This document shows, piece after piece, positions 1 to 12,620 of a DNA stretch of 64,000 nt. A model generated the notes under the pieces. The model was not told the origin of the DNA, ran no database searches, and saw only the letters and a program-made list of their open reading frames with translations. The stretch comes from Nicotiana tabacum (Eukaryota > Streptophyta > Magnoliopsida > Solanales > Solanaceae), in NCBI RefSeq assembly GCF_000715075.1, contig NC_134087.1, positions 159,451,436-159,515,435 on the forward strand, in the 5' to 3' direction. Within the stretch, counting starts at the first letter, position 1. Each line of letters opens with the position of its first letter. The position numbers and the translations under genes are program-made.

Positions 1-1158
1 CTAGTGAGCACCGTCGACGAGATATATGGATGGGGCTGCATGCCGCAGCGATATATGGATCGATCTACGCACTGCAGCGGTAACTATATGGTACCTATTG
101 AGCGCGAGTGCTGAGTGTGAGCACTAATTTAGTAAGAGTTGAGTCACGAGTGACTGAGAGACTAGCCCGAGGGGCGATAGATATATACATGCACCTGAGT
201 GATGCTTTACCTGAGAGGCATGTTTATGAACTTGTTGATTTTTACTCCTCTTTAAGTGAGTTTCTATCGAATATGTTGAATTATTGACTGCTTTCACTCA
301 TCTTTACACTGAGCCTCTATCGAAAACATTGAATAAATATTTTTAAACAACTTTCACTTAAGCTGGAGTTTATGAGATGTTCAGAAATTAATCACTGATT
401 TGGCTTTTGTTATTTCCACTGAGATTTTCTTGTTATGAGGTGTTTACGACTCCTATTTTGCCCGAGGGGCTATTTACGAACTATGTTTTGTCCGAGGGCC
501 GATTATGGTTTTTCAGTTCTTTTATCAAAAATGGTATTGAATCCCTACTGAAACTGTCAGAAGGCATTTTAAATGATTTTTATCAAAAGCTGGATTTTAA
601 ATGAGGCGATTGACTCGTATTCTGATTTAGCAGCCTATGTGCTTATGAAGTTTAACATAAATGTGGATTCATTGTTTCCTACTGCTCAGTCTTTATTTAC
701 TATTATTACTTACTAGATTGGATTACTCACATTACTCCCTGCACCTCGCATGCAGATTTAGGTATTTCGAAACCTGGTGGTAGGTGTTGGTTGCTTAGAT
801 GCGGAGTCATCAGAGTTAGCAAGGTGGCTGCACGACGTTCGCAGCACTGATACCTTCCACTTTTTTTTTATTTTATTTTTTTATTTTTTTATTTTTTTAT
901 TTTATTTATTTCTGTACTTAGTACGTTTTGACTGTTTTTGTTGTATTCAGACCTTGGTAGATGCTCATGGCTAGTGACACCCTGATGTCGGGCTTGTATG
1001 TTATTCCGCACTGTTCATTCAGACATATTATGAAATATTGTTTAATTAAAGGATTAAAAATGACTCTAGATGAATAAAGGGTTATATGAGTGTTGTGTCG
1101 CCTGGCCTTGTCTTCACGAGAGGCGCCATCACGACCGGGCCAGTTTGGGGTTATGACA
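1..1158 (+). mobile_element. 3' part of a gypsy LTR (N1-like), cut by window start
   Basis: The sequence matches, in order, the second half of the solo LTR at 34820-37711: the GATATATGGATCGGGCTGC repeats (1-95), a stretch resembling 37310-37540, and the terminal block with CTTCACGAGAGG ending in TTATGACA at 1151-1158. The strand is plus. No primer site follows; the next base belongs to the integrase C-terminal coding region of the minus-strand element D, so this is either a solo LTR or a 3' LTR inserted into D. The right target duplication would be GTTGT (1159-1163); the left one is outside the window. A T-rich tract lies at 862-913. Confidence 0.85.
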
Positions 1159-3560
1159 GTTGTTTCTCCAAAGTACTTTCACAGAGGCTACCTCCTTTTT
1201 CCGTAGCTTGCGGATTTGTCGGTCTAGGACGACAATCGAAATTTTCTCATATGACAAGTCCTCTATAATCTGTACATCATCCGTGGACACCACTCGGGTA
1301 GGATCGCCAATGCACTTCTGTAATATAGATACGTGAAAAACCGGATGGACAGACTCCAATTCTGAGGGCAATTCTAACTTATAAGCTACTTGGACCACAT
1401 TTCGAATAATCTTATAAGGCCCAATATACCGTGGGCTAAGTTTGCCTTTCTTGCCAAACCTCATCACATCCTTCATAGGTGACACCTTTAAGAATACTCA
1501 GTCATTAACCCCGAACTCTAATTCTCATCGCCGCACGTCAAAATATGACTTCTGACGACTCTAGGCTGTCAACAGTCAATCCCGGATCAGCTTTACTTTT
1601 TCTATGGCTTGCTAAACCAGGTCTGGCCCATGTAACCCAGATTCTCCAACATCAAACCACCCTATAGGGAGATTTGCACCTGCGCCTATACAGAGCCTCG
1701 TATGGACCCATTTGGATACTGGAGTGGTAACTGTTATTAAATGCAAACTCGATAAGAGGTAGATGTTCATCCCAACTTCTCTTAAAATCCAATACACATG
1801 CTCGTAACATATCCTCGAGAGTCTGAATTGTGCGCTCGACTTGTCCATCTATCTGTGGATGAAAAGTTGTGCGGAGATTCACCTGAGTTCCTAAACCTCT
1901 TTGAAATGACCTCAAAAAATGTGCTGTAAACTAGGCCCCACTTTCAGATATAATAGATACTAGTACTCCGTGTAGTCGCACTATCTCTTTGATATATAAC
2001 TTTGTATAATCTTCTACTGTATATGTAGATCTGATCAGTAGGAAATGAGCTGATTTCATGAGCCTATCGACTATTACCCATATGGATATTACGATGAGAA
2101 CGAGGTAAACCCGTGAAATAGTCCATATTTATCGCCTCCATTTCCATGTTGGGATCTCTATAGTCTGCATTAGTCCTCCAGGCTTCTGGTGCTCTATCTT
2201 CACCTGATGGCAACTAGGGCACTGAGCGACAAACTCAGCAATGTTCTTCTTCATATCGTTTCACCAATACACCTCCTTAATGTCATGATACATCTTCGTT
2301 GACCCAAGGTGAATGGAGTACCACGAATAATATGCCTCTAAAATAATCTTGTCTCGTAGCCCTGCTACATCTAGAACACACAAACGACCCCTGTATCTGA
2401 GAACTCCATCTCCTTTGAGTTCTAACAACGGCTACTTTTGCTGCGGAACTTGCTCTCTCAACTTGACCAACTCTGGGTCACCGTACTGCCTATCCTTTAC
2501 TTCAACTATGAGAGATGATTTTGATGTATTCTGGAGTATAACTCCAAAATTTCTAGAGTCTACTAACCGAACCCCCAAACAAGCCAGTTGATGAATCTGT
2601 CTAGTTAATTGCTCTTTTCTCGGGCTCTACATGTGCTAAGCTACCCATAGATCGGCGACTTAAGGCATCTGCTACAACATTAGATTTCCCTGGATGGTAG
2701 AGAATGTTAACGCCGTAATCTTTCAATAACTCAAGCCATCACCTCTATTGCAAATTCAACTCTTTTTGCTTAAAGATATATTGCATGCTTTTACGATCTG
2801 TGAATAGATCAACATGAACACCATACAAAATAATGCCGCCATATCTTAAGTGCATGGACAACCGTAGCTAACTCAAGGTTGTGGGTCAAATAATTCCGCT
2901 CATGCTTTCTTAACTGCCTTGAAGCATACGCAATTACTTTCCCATGTTGCATCAGGACACCACCCAATCCAATGCTTGAAGCGTCACAATAGACAACAAA
3001 CCATCGGTCCCTTTTGGGAGCGTTAGAACTGGTGCTGAAGTTAATTTGTCCTTCAATGCCTGGAAACTCCGTTCGCAAGCATCAATTGATTGAAACTTTG
3101 CTCCCTTATGAGTCATCTTAGTCAAAGGTGCTGAAAGGGAAGAAAATCCCTCTACAAATCTCCTGTAATAGCCTGCCAAACCGAGGAAGCTACGAACCTC
3201 CGTCGGTGTTGTGGGTCTAGACCAAGTCTTTACTGCCTCAATCTTTTGCATATACACCCCGATGCCTTTACCCGAAATGATATGCCCAAGGAAAGCTGCA
3301 TAGTTTAACTAGAATTCACATTTAGAAAATTTTGCATACAACTTCCCTTTTTGTAGAGTTCTAAGTACAGTACGCAAATAATCTGCATGTTCAGCCTCTG
3401 AATGAGAATGATAATATTATTCCAAACTTACTAGCAACCAACGGAGTAACGTATGATAAGGTGGAACCTGGGTCAATCAGTGCATATACATCATATGAGG
3501 AGACTGATAATATACCTATAACAACATCAAGTGATGACTCCTGATCCTGCTGTCCTGCCA
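1159..3560 (-). pseudogene. Gypsy pol remnant: protease, RT end, RNase H, integrase
   Basis: Polyprotein remnant that would have processed, reverse-transcribed and integrated element D. A protease fragment with DPGSTLSYVTPLVASKF lies near 3420-3480. It runs almost directly into the post-catalytic part of RT ([17 protein letters not shown], then [16 protein letters not shown]), so the palm with the YxDD aspartates is missing. RNase H follows at about 3020-2640 ([30 protein letters not shown]), then integrase: a piece with VKIEHQKPGGLMQTIEI near 2215-2140, a core end with HPQIDGQVERTIQ near 1860, and the C-terminal domain with RYIGPYKI and HPVFHVSIL. Frames change repeatedly. The last codons are replaced by the LTR at 1-1158. 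Confidence 0.88.
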
Positions 3561-3578
3561 AAATGCATAAATGTGGTT

Positions 3579-4914
3579 CTAGGGACTGCTCGAACTAGAT
3601 GCTCCACATCTGCCTTTACCACGACCCATTGGTGCTTGTGGACCTTGCCCAGGGGGGCGTACTAATGATGACGAACCAACTAGAGATCCCGCTGGCTGAG
3701 CTATGCTTGCGTTACCTCTCATCGGACAATCCCTCATAACGTGGCCCGGAAAACCACAAGTATAACAAACACCCAATCCTATACGGCACTGCCCAATATG
3801 TTTCTTACCACACTGAACACATTGTGGCAAAGGCGGCCTTATCTGACTTGACTCACCCCTATAATGAGAACCTGAGGCCTTGAAATTATAACCAGACCCT
3901 GAATATTTGGAACGATCAAATCTCTTACCGCCAAACTGAGGGTGTGCACTAGCCAATGGCTGGACTAGATACCTCGGGTACTGTTGTCTCTGACCACCTC
4001 AGAACTCACCAGAAGGACTCGAAGACCTCTATCTTATTCTGAGCCCTATCATGCTCACGATCGGCCCTCTATTTCTGCTTATGCTACTCTACACCCTGAG
4101 CATACGCTCGGATATGTGAAATGTCCATGTACGGCAAAGGTGAGACCGACATACAATCGTTAAGCAAGTGAAACTCTAATCCCATCACGAACTGGTGAAC
4201 CCAATCCTCCATCTTAGATATAATAGTGGGAGCATACCTAGACAATGAATCAAACTGAAGACTGTACTCCCGAATACTCATGTTACCCTGCCTAAGGGTC
4301 AAGAACCTATCAACTCTGGCCCGTCTAAGCTCTGGTGGCAGATAATGATGAAGAAAAGCTTCTATAAACTCCTGCCATACTACTGGAGGGGCATCCTCAC
4401 CTCTGGACAATTCCCAAGACTCGTACCAATTAGTTGCAACATCTTGGAGCCTATAGGAAGCTAGCTCAACTGACTCAGTAGCAGTAGCCTTAATTACCCT
4501 TAACGTCCTCTGCATCCTATCAATAAATACCTAAGGGTACTTGTTTGGATCTACCCCAATGAATACCGGAGGGTCTAAATTAATAAAGTCACGAACCCTC
4601 GCACTAACGGACCTATTTGCATGACCAATACCTACATCCTGATGCTGAGCCTGTGCGGCTACTAATCGGGTTAATAGCTGAATAACATCTCTCATCTCCT
4701 GACCCGGTGCATCTTGCTGAGGAGCTAGATGTACAGGGGTGGGCGCTGGAGCTGGTGCCCCTCGGAACTCTTTTAGAAAGGGCGGGGTATGTGAAGTCTG
4801 AGATGGAATCTCACTATGAGACTCTCCCTGAGCCCTGGCAACTCGTGGCACTCGACTAGTAGTCTTACCAGCTACGGACTTTCCCTTCTAGGCAGCTATA
4901 GTCTTTGGAGGCAT
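3579..4914 (-). pseudogene. Gypsy gag (capsid plus zinc knuckle), broken
   Basis: Capsid/nucleocapsid gene of element D. The natural start is the ATG at 4914 (MPPKTIAA); a TAG follows as codon 9. The reading frame resumes with a Pro/Ala-rich N-terminal part, is stopped again at 4528-4530, and continues as a retrotransposon gag domain (4515-4084) with ATNWYESW, EFIEAFLHHYLP and the RRARVDRFL/GNMSIREY block. The C-terminal part (3956-3579) has a CCHC zinc knuckle, CYTCGFPGHVMRDC (C-x2-C-x4-H-x4-C), preceded by a second Cys cluster CVQCGKKHIGQC. Size and order fit Tekay/Del-like gag. The frame breaks between 4084 and 3956. Confidence 0.88.
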
Positions 4915-5090
4915 CGCTCAAATTATAACATATCGCTAGGAACATGAATTCTTATATTGCACGATCTAAGATAAGAAGAGAGGATAACATCCTATATATC
5001 CTGCAGCCTCCTCTCTATAAGTGTGGTGCACAACACACCCATAAACAAGATTCTACTAGACATGGTCTGTAGACAACCCTAGGACAGAAT
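4915..5090 (-). other. 5' leader of element D with primer-binding site deleted
   Basis: This stretch aligns with the leader at 11540-11718 (shared blocks include CTTATAAGTGTGGTGCA-like and CCCATAAACAAGA). In the other copy GCTCTGATATCA and a few bases stand between leader and LTR; here about 17 bases are missing and the leader meets the LTR directly at 5090/5091. The element could not prime reverse transcription with tRNA-Met from this copy. Confidence 0.8.
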
Positions 5091-7210
5091 TGCCATGACC
5101 CAAACCGATGGGCCGCGACGGGAACCCGGTACCTTACTCAACCGAGTTCCAACGTAATGTATCTTTCTTATTACATCATCATATACACGTGACATACATG
5201 CCTAATAGGCCGACATAATCATTTATAAACTCAAAACATAGGCCGACAAGGCCGTACAATCTTTCACGTACACGACATATATCTACAAGTCTCTAAGAGT
5301 ACATAAATGTCATAAAGGTCGAGACAGAGCCCCGCCATACCAAACAATACACGTCTAAATCATACTAATCAAACAAGTAACTCCAAAGCAAATTGAGCGC
5401 ACCAACATCTTCCGTTGAGCTGATCGCCTACATGGAGGGGTCTCGACCTATCTATCGGGATCTACGGTCAAGAAACACAGCGTCCTAGGCAAAAGGGACG
5501 TCAGTATGAAAAATGTACCGAGTATGTAAGGCATATAAATAAGTACATAACAAACATGGAAGAAATATAGAGTAATTGACTCAACCTATAAGTCTGGATA
5601 ACTCTGTAAATCATAAATTAGTTTTAACATCATGCATATGCGTATGAATGTCATGCCATGCATAGGTACATGTTTCATAACATCATCAACCTCTGAGGGC
5701 ATCCCATCATATCATATCAGCCACTGTGGGCAAAATCATCAACGTATACCAGCTGATCAGGTGGTGGTGCGTATATAATGCCATAACCTTTTCCATATCC
5801 CATATACATATATATATACATACATATATAATGCCATCTGGTCATGGGTCAATGCACATGAATGCAATTCATGAAAAGTACGTTAATAAAATCTTTCGGA
5901 ATGTCATAAGACCGTTTTCCTTTGAGTAATATCATAAAGTAAACTCTTTTCAACTTTCGTATTTTCTAAGACCCATGAACATATGATAAAATATTATGAC
6001 ACATGGAAATTCAAGAACATAGATATCTCTAATACTTCTATGAATAGAGTCATTTATGGAATTTGTGCATTTGCACGTTTCGTTCGTATCGTATGGATCA
6101 TGCCAAAAGAAAGAAGGGATAGCCTTAACATACCTGGAGTAGGGAAAATTCCATATTATATTCTTGGAAATAATTGCACCATACTCATTTAGAGCCGCAA
6201 AATTTTATGTTGCTAAGTTCTAATAATTTTCGTTGGAATCGCATTGTTGCAAGACGTTTCTGTTGAAAACATGAAGAATGGCTAACGTTCTGCTTTGTAG
6301 TGCTTTGTAATTGTCAATTCATGGCTAATGTTCTGATTGTATGAACTTGGTATGGATTTTGTGAGAATATTGTTTCCAAGGTGCCAAACCTTTCATCCAA
6401 TTGTAGTATTGAAAAGGTTAGAAATGAAGTAGTATTGAAAAGGGTTAGAAATAAAGTTGTGATCCATCTGATTGTAATATGGAAATTGCTAGAAATGAAG
6501 TAGTGTGTGACTATTAGTTGCCACCTAATGCAAATAGACTAAGAGTGACTTCTCCAAGAAGTGGATTGCTGCCACGTGGGGTGGGGGCGTGGGGTGGGGG
6601 TGGGGTTTAATCTTATCCAAATATATCCCCAATTAATTAGGTAATATTCCGTTACTCGGTAATTAATCAATTACCCGCAAAATTGAAAATTATTCCCACT
6701 TACTTAAAATATTACTCTCTTTTCACATATCTTATACACCTTACTATTATGGTCATATGGTACCTCGTATGATACTAGTTCCTAAATACCGGGTATTTTA
6801 GCTCGGGCTGTATTTTACCCCAAAATGCCAAACTTGGATAAAATTCATTTTGTTTGACTTGCTCCCCCTTTAACCTTCATGAATTTACCAATCGCTTGTG
6901 AAAGAGCATAATCCTTATAATCTCCAAATAATCTTTTACTTGGACTAATATCTATTACCTTCAGACAAATTTAACGTACAATACTTCAGGGTGAAACATC
7001 GTTGTAACTTAATACTGCGAAGCATGACATCACCGTAATGTAATACTGCTGGGTGCAACATTGTTGTAACTTAATACTGCGAAGCGTAACATCATCGTAA
7101 TGTAATACTGCAAGGTGTAACATCATCGTAATATATTACTACAGAGGGTAACATCATCGTAATATATTACTGCAGAGCATAACATCGACGTAATACTGCG
7201 GGGCATAACA
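5091..7210 (-). repeat. LTR C1 (shared by element D and internal region 2)
   Basis: A 2.1 kb LTR on the minus strand, from TGCCATGACCC (normally TGTCACGACCC; revcomp ends in GTCGTGACA) at 5091 to GCATAACA at 7210 (revcomp begins TGTTATGC). It aligns over its length with C2 (11719-12620 plus 26344-27658) at roughly nine bases in ten by eye. It serves as 5' LTR of D and as 3' LTR of the internal region at 7211-11718. Near its transcription-upstream end (6980-7210) it has irregular repeats of about 30-36 bp built on AACATC-TCGTAA-TAATACTGC. Short ORFs within it are not conserved between copies and I do not regard them as genes. Confidence 0.9.
6980..7210 (-). repeat. Tandem repeats at the upstream end of LTR C1
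   Basis: About six to seven degenerate units of 30-36 bp, each containing a form of ACATCRTCGTAA and TAATACTGC. The same array, with a different copy number, is in C2 at 27365-27658, so copy number changed after the LTRs separated. Confidence 0.8.
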
Positions 7211-7243
7211 TTATTCCCCCCTTTGGAACATTCGTCCTCGAAT
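7211..7243 (-). other. Polypurine tract and adjacent stem-loop
   Basis: On the minus strand AAAGGGGGGAATAA directly precedes the LTR start TGTTATGC, the expected plus-strand primer. About 20 nt upstream lies ATTCGAGGACGAAT, a perfect 5-bp stem with a four-base loop. The same stem-loop occurs near the PPTs at 45571-45584 and 50823-50836 with G-C in place of the outer A-T pair. Confidence 0.85.
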
Positions 7244-10200
7244 CTTGACTGATGCACTTATCATTTTCATAACTTATATCTTTCGAATACTTTAGAACTT
7301 CCCTTGCCATCTAGGCGACTGTTTTGTGAATGAGTCCAAAGTTTAGGGCATTTCCCCCTTAGGCCTCCTCCAATCTCATAATTGTTGCTACCTTTCAACA
7401 TGCAGCCTGTACAATTTTGACCTTGTAAGTGTGACCAATTTCTAGGCTTCATAAGTAGAGCTTGATAAGATGTCCCTTTGGACATATATGAGTATACTGA
7501 GGTTCTTCGCTCGGTACTTTGTTGAATTCACGAATATTGCTATATCTCATCGCATAGGTCCGTTTAGCTATCCGTATGAATTTACTTCCATAACTCTTAC
7601 TTTAATTTATCATTGCTGAGGTCTGCTACCAAATTCCAGCTTACTCTCGTTGCTTATTCCATATGTATAAATTTAAGTCCTTTAATGCTTCCTCATTATT
7701 GCTCATCTTTAGAATGACGGCCTAATCTCATCTCATACTTTGTGACTTTTATCCATCCATTGTTGATTCACCTCAATATTGATCTACAATATATCACTGA
7801 TAACTTGAAACTTCTTACGTAATACTTTGACCCTAGGGCTTACGTTACATCAAGGAATGATCGAAGTGATTCCCATAATCGTATTTCATAGTGTCTCAAT
7901 GTGATTCACCTTATGGGGTATCCTAATTTCGTGCCGCCATCGAATCTTTTCTCCTTCTCTTCTTTTTTTTTCTCTAATCATTATTCAAAATAAGGCCCAA
8001 ATTTCATCCTTTGTCTATCATAATTATACCCTCATTTTATTACCAGGTCAGCATTTCATTCCTTCTAAATGCTAATAATCTTTGACTCCTTTGAGTTCAT
8101 TAAGGCTATAATGAGCTTTGTATAACATAGAGAAACTGTCTGCTCTTCTTGTTTTCATGGGCTTAATCCTGAAGACTCATCCATTCTCGTCACCTTTTCA
8201 CTTGCCTTTTCCCATCCTTACTCATGTTTCCTTAAAACTTTGTCGCTCTACCACACTTTAGCTTGCGACCTATGCATATCCATTTATACTACTCGTAACT
8301 TTCCTTCAACTTGCTTGCACCATAGATTTCCTTATATTATTCTAGAACGTCAAGCGAGACATTACATCACCTCCAAATTTTCTCTACTCTCTTAACAAGA
8401 TCTCTCAGTACATAGAAACCATAGGCTAGAAGACATGCCGCCAACGATGCCGCTGTCATTCCCGATTATTGGATCCCCATGCTTATAGCCTTCTATCCGA
8501 AGTATGGACTATTCATGATCTTCTTTCTTTAAGTATCTCGTACGTTGTTCACCTTTACCTTACTTACCTTAAAATCTCGCATCGTATCTTCTATATCTTT
8601 CCTGATCGCCCTTCCACCTAGGTGTAATTCACGTCCATAACTTGAAGCTCTATTATAATACTCACACCTCTGGTACATACACAATCCAGTGGGAGCTTCA
8701 TACTGACTTCTTATAAGGCTGCTAACTGGCTTCCTTGTAGAGCCATTATAGATTATGGTTGTTGTGTTATATCTCTTGAACATCTGATATTAAGAGTGAT
8801 TCTGTCATGTTCTCAAGCACAACTTCTATAATTTTTCTAGGTCCAATAATTGGACTCCTGATTTACTTGGGTGACGTAATTTTTTAGTTTCCTCTTCCTT
8901 CTGATCAGCCTTTACGTAGGCTTAAGCTATCTTCCGATCTATGGCTCATGTTATCAGTTATTACCTTAGCCTTTCATGGGCGTTATGGAATATCCATGAT
9001 ACAATCTTCTAACAATTCAATCCTTTGTCTATGCCCTGGGCTCAATTCTTTCTTTTAACTTATACCAGAGTCTTCTATGGTTGTATGATTGTCAACAAAT
9101 ATGCTGCCTAGATAATGCTCCAAAATCTTGAGTGTATCCATAACGTACTAACTCTGGATCATTGATCGAATAACTCTTTCGTTCCATCATAGCTTTCTTT
9201 CAATGCAAGCTATTACTTTTCCTGGTCTTTCTTCCCCCTTGTTGCATCCACACTTAGCTTATCTTAGTGCCCACACTTGCCAGAGTTTTCATACAACTCA
9301 TATGATCTCGAATATTAATTTTAATTTTTACTTCTCGTTCATTAGCCACGGTAGGTGTCACTTTCCTTTGGAATGCTTACAATGTTATTGCGACATTGTT
9401 GTTACACGACCATTTCCTCTTTAGGTCGTTGTGCTTAGGTTGAAGCCTTCTTTCTTATCTCCTCAGCTAGTCTTTCATTGTAGTATTTAGGGAGAATCCT
9501 TAACTCTCGTAAAGCTGTGAGCTTATATCGGACCTTTTTGATGTCCTTACTTGCCTATAATCATTCGTAGTTGCTTACTTCCATGCCCTTGTGCTTGCAT
9601 GGTTGCTTCTGAATTGATATTTTGACTGCCTTCCTAGTGACACTTTCTTTTATCCCCTTAACACTCATACGGTACCTTTAACTACCCCGACTCTTGTTTG
9701 AATATATCTCAAGTATTATAATGATATTCTTCGAGGCTGAATTCTTCATGTTGGGTTCTACTATGTTTATCTTACACGATCTGATGACTCGTCTGTAACC
9801 TCCTATTTATGCATAACTGGGATCTTCCTGACCAATTACTAACTACTCGTTGGCCCATTCTCATATCAATATTCCTCATAATCTTTCTTGGGTTATTTCC
9901 TTTGTCTTAACTTACGTCTCGCACTGGCTCCTTATTTATTAATAACAGCTCAGGCAGGAACCTTTGCTTCCTCTCCTTGACGTCGTGCTTGCACAATATT
10001 CTTTAATCGTAGTGTATTTACAAGATTTGGATAAGTGCCACCTCATTCCTCTTTCATTTATTGCATTCTTCATTTACCATTCCATAGTCACTAGAACCAC
10101 TTAATTCCGACTTAATGCCACATCACTCCATATTCCCCCCTTTAGGGGTGTACTAAGAGTTTAAGCCACGAGGATCTACTTATAGATGTTTTACCTCTTC

Positions 10201-11701
10201 ATCATTGGCTTCATTTCACAACATCAATGATCCTTACTCGCCTTGCGGCAATCCTTCTGTACCAAGGAAGACAAATTCCCTTACTTGCGAGGGTAACACT
10301 TAATGTAACTGGTACCTACAGTCCCTTAAGCTTAACTTTGCTAACATTGCTTGCTTTAGGGAAGCGTCTTCCTGAATGACTATTCTCTAAATTTCTCATG
10401 AATCTTCTTCTGTTGTTCGTCCTATTATTGTCGGAACGCAATCTGAAATTCTCAGGATGCTGACTATTATCAAATCACTCAGTCCCTAATTCATATTTAG
10501 TTTATCTTGTTCACCAGTCCATATTAATTTCTATTAATCTGGTGTCTAATTTTTCCTTATTTTAATCACGTTTGAGTTGCGAACTTATTTCTCGAAATGA
10601 GGATATGACTTTATGGCCTATATTCTCTTATTGTCTCAAAGCCTGTCATCTTTTGTCTTTCCTTCTCTTGACTGTAAACTCTTTAATACTGTCATCATTT
10701 TTTTAACCTACCGTTGTCATCCGTGTATCACGTCTTACTCATAATGCTTCATTAACTCTCTTCTTATTTCCCACTAATTATCTATGTCTACTACTTTACT
10801 CTGAAAACTCAAACAAAACATTATTTTGCTTTTGGCTCCTCTTGCTCCATCCCTTGGCTCTTCCAATTGCCTAACATTCTTTCTTTACTGGGGGCGGGAG
10901 CCACACTAAGGTAATATTTATTCCTTCAAGGCTTCCAGTGCTCATATCTAGCTTTAATATTTTAGGGTGCACCATCTAGGTGTCTCATGAGGAGATCTAT
11001 TAGCGCATTTGCAATATCCTTCAGAAATGTCAACTAAAGCAAACAATCCATTCACTATTTTGGGCCACTCTAACCCCATCCAGATCGTGATATCCCGTCC
11101 TCTTCTTAATCTACACCTGTTAGCCCCCAATATGGTATAACTGAGATGGGTGTGGCCAATTATACATACCTCTATTACTATTGAGGGTAACTCACACTGC
11201 TTATATTTTTCTGCCGGAACTGTAATACAGATAATCTTCATTAACTGAATGCCTCGTACCATTCTTCATCTTGGTTCCTTTGCTTGTTGAAACTTGTATT
11301 TATCTTCTTATTCTCTCGTTGTCTTTCACCATAAATGTGGATAGACATTCTTGCCTTAAGGTCCCTTATCAAGAGGCTTACACCTTTCAATACACCCATG
11401 ATTTGCTAAAGACCTCACATTTACTTATCATAAGCAAGATGCAAAATCGAGTTCCTCTAAATCAATAATTCCACAGCTGTATCTCTTATCAATCGTCTTT
11501 CTGAATGTAGGCATCGTCTTATTACGAATAGAAGTTCGGGACTTGAATTCTTATAAGTGAGCTCTACCACACGATCTAGAGTAAGAAGAAAGAGTGACAG
11601 TCCTAAATGCCCTGTAGCCTCCTGCTTATAAGTGTGGTGCACGACACACCCATAAACAAGACTCTACTAGACACGGCTTGTAGACTACCTAGGACAGAAC
11701 T

Positions 11702-11713
11702 GCTCTGATATCA
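11702..11713 (-). other. Primer-binding site (initiator tRNA-Met type)
   Basis: GCTCTGATATCA on the plus strand is the complement of TGATATCAGAGC, one mismatch from the canonical tRNA-Met site TGGTATCAGAGC. It lies 5 bases from the start of LTR C2 (11719), the correct position for a minus-strand element. Confidence 0.85.
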
Positions 11714-11718
11714 CTTTT

Positions 11719-12419
11719 GTCACGACCCAAACCGATGGGCTGCGACGGGCACCCGGTACCTTACTCAACCGACTACCAACGTAACGTATCTTTCTTATTA
11801 CATCATCATATACACGTGACATACGGGCCTAATAGGCCAACATAATCATTTATAAACTCAAAACAAAGGCCGACAAGGTCGTACAATCTTTCACGTACAC
11901 GACATATGTCTACAAGCCTCTAAGAGTACGTAAATATCATAAAGGTCAAGATAGAGTCCCGCCATACCAAACAATACATGTCTAAATCATACTAACCAAA
12001 CAAGCAACTCTGAAGCAAATGGAGAGCACCAACATCTTCCGCTGAGCTGATAACCTACTTGGAGGGGTCTCGATCTATCTATCGGGATCTACGGGCATGA
12101 AACACAACGTCTCCAGGATGTCAGTACAAAAAATGTACCGAGTATGTATGACACATAAATAAGTACATAACAGACATGGAAGAAATATAGAGTAATTGGC
12201 TCATCCTGTAAGTCTGGATAACTCTGTAAATCATAAATTACTTTTAGCATTATATATATGCCTATGAATGTCATGTCGTGCATAGATACATGTTTCATAA
12301 CATCATCAGCCTCTGAGGGCATCCCATCATATCATATCAGCCACTGTGGGAAAAATCATCAACGTATATCAGCTGATCAGGTGGTGGTGCGTATATAACG
12401 CCATAACTTTTTCCATATC

Positions 12420-12494
<75 letters not shown>

Positions 12495-12620
12495 CATATA
12501 TACGCGTATATAATTTCATCTGGTCATGGGTCAATGCACATGAATGCAATGCATGAAAAGTACATTAATAAAATCTTTCGGGATGTCATAAGACCATTTT
12601 TTCCTTTAAGAAATATCATA
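11719..12620 (-). repeat. LTR C2, first part (before insertion of element B)
   Basis: Starts TGTCACGACCC and follows C1 almost base for base to AAATATCATA (12611-12620), where element B begins. The last five bases TCATA are the target duplication. The missing continuation resumes at 26344. Contains the long (TA)n at 12422-12490. Confidence 0.92.
12422..12490. repeat. (TA)n microsatellite
   Basis: About 69 bases of uninterrupted alternating A and T inside LTR C2. The corresponding place in C1 (about 5808-5830) has only a short imperfect run. Confidence 0.97.

Larger units (their letters stand above)
1159..5090 (-). mobile_element. Gypsy element D, internal region (gag-pol remains)
   Basis: Minus-strand Ty3/gypsy internal region. 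From 5' to 3' on the minus strand it has leader (5090-4915), gag, zinc knuckle, protease fragment, end of reverse transcriptase, RNase H and integrase, in normal gypsy order. Its 5' LTR is C1 (5091-7210). Its 3' end is lost: the LTR at 1-1158 interrupts it. The protease motif DPGST and the integrase end HPVFHVSIL are typical of the Tekay/Del-like chromovirus group; whether a chromodomain followed cannot be seen. Many stops and frameshifts make it inactive. Confidence 0.9.
7211..11718 (-). mobile_element. Internal region 2: non-coding (LARD-like) gypsy interior
   Basis: This 4.5 kb lies between LTR C1 and LTR C2 in minus orientation. It has a polypurine tract next to C1 and a tRNA-Met primer site next to C2, so it is bounded like a retroelement interior. 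I find no gag, protease, RT or integrase motif on either strand; the plus strand is pyrimidine-rich and all ORFs are short. It fits a large non-autonomous derivative mobilised by a partner such as D, or a very decayed interior. A second pyrimidine tract resembling the PPT (ATTCCCCCCTTTA) lies near 10130-10145. Confidence 0.75.

Noticed and set aside
5983..6192. 69-aa ORF in LTR C1, also present in C2 (26391-26600)
   Set aside because: Both are copies of the same LTR; similarity reflects LTR identity, the frame is antisense to the element and no domain is seen.
10954..11262. 102-aa minus-strand ORF in internal region 2
   Set aside because: No recognisable gag or pol motif, no neighbouring frames that extend it; probably chance.
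7211..11718. A cluster of host genes between LTRs C1 and C2
   Set aside because: No ORF above about 100 aa, no domain and no exon-like pattern; PPT and PBS at its ends identify it as a retroelement interior.
12337..12549. ORF with Ile/Tyr repeat on the minus strand
   Set aside because: It is the translation of the (TA)n microsatellite.
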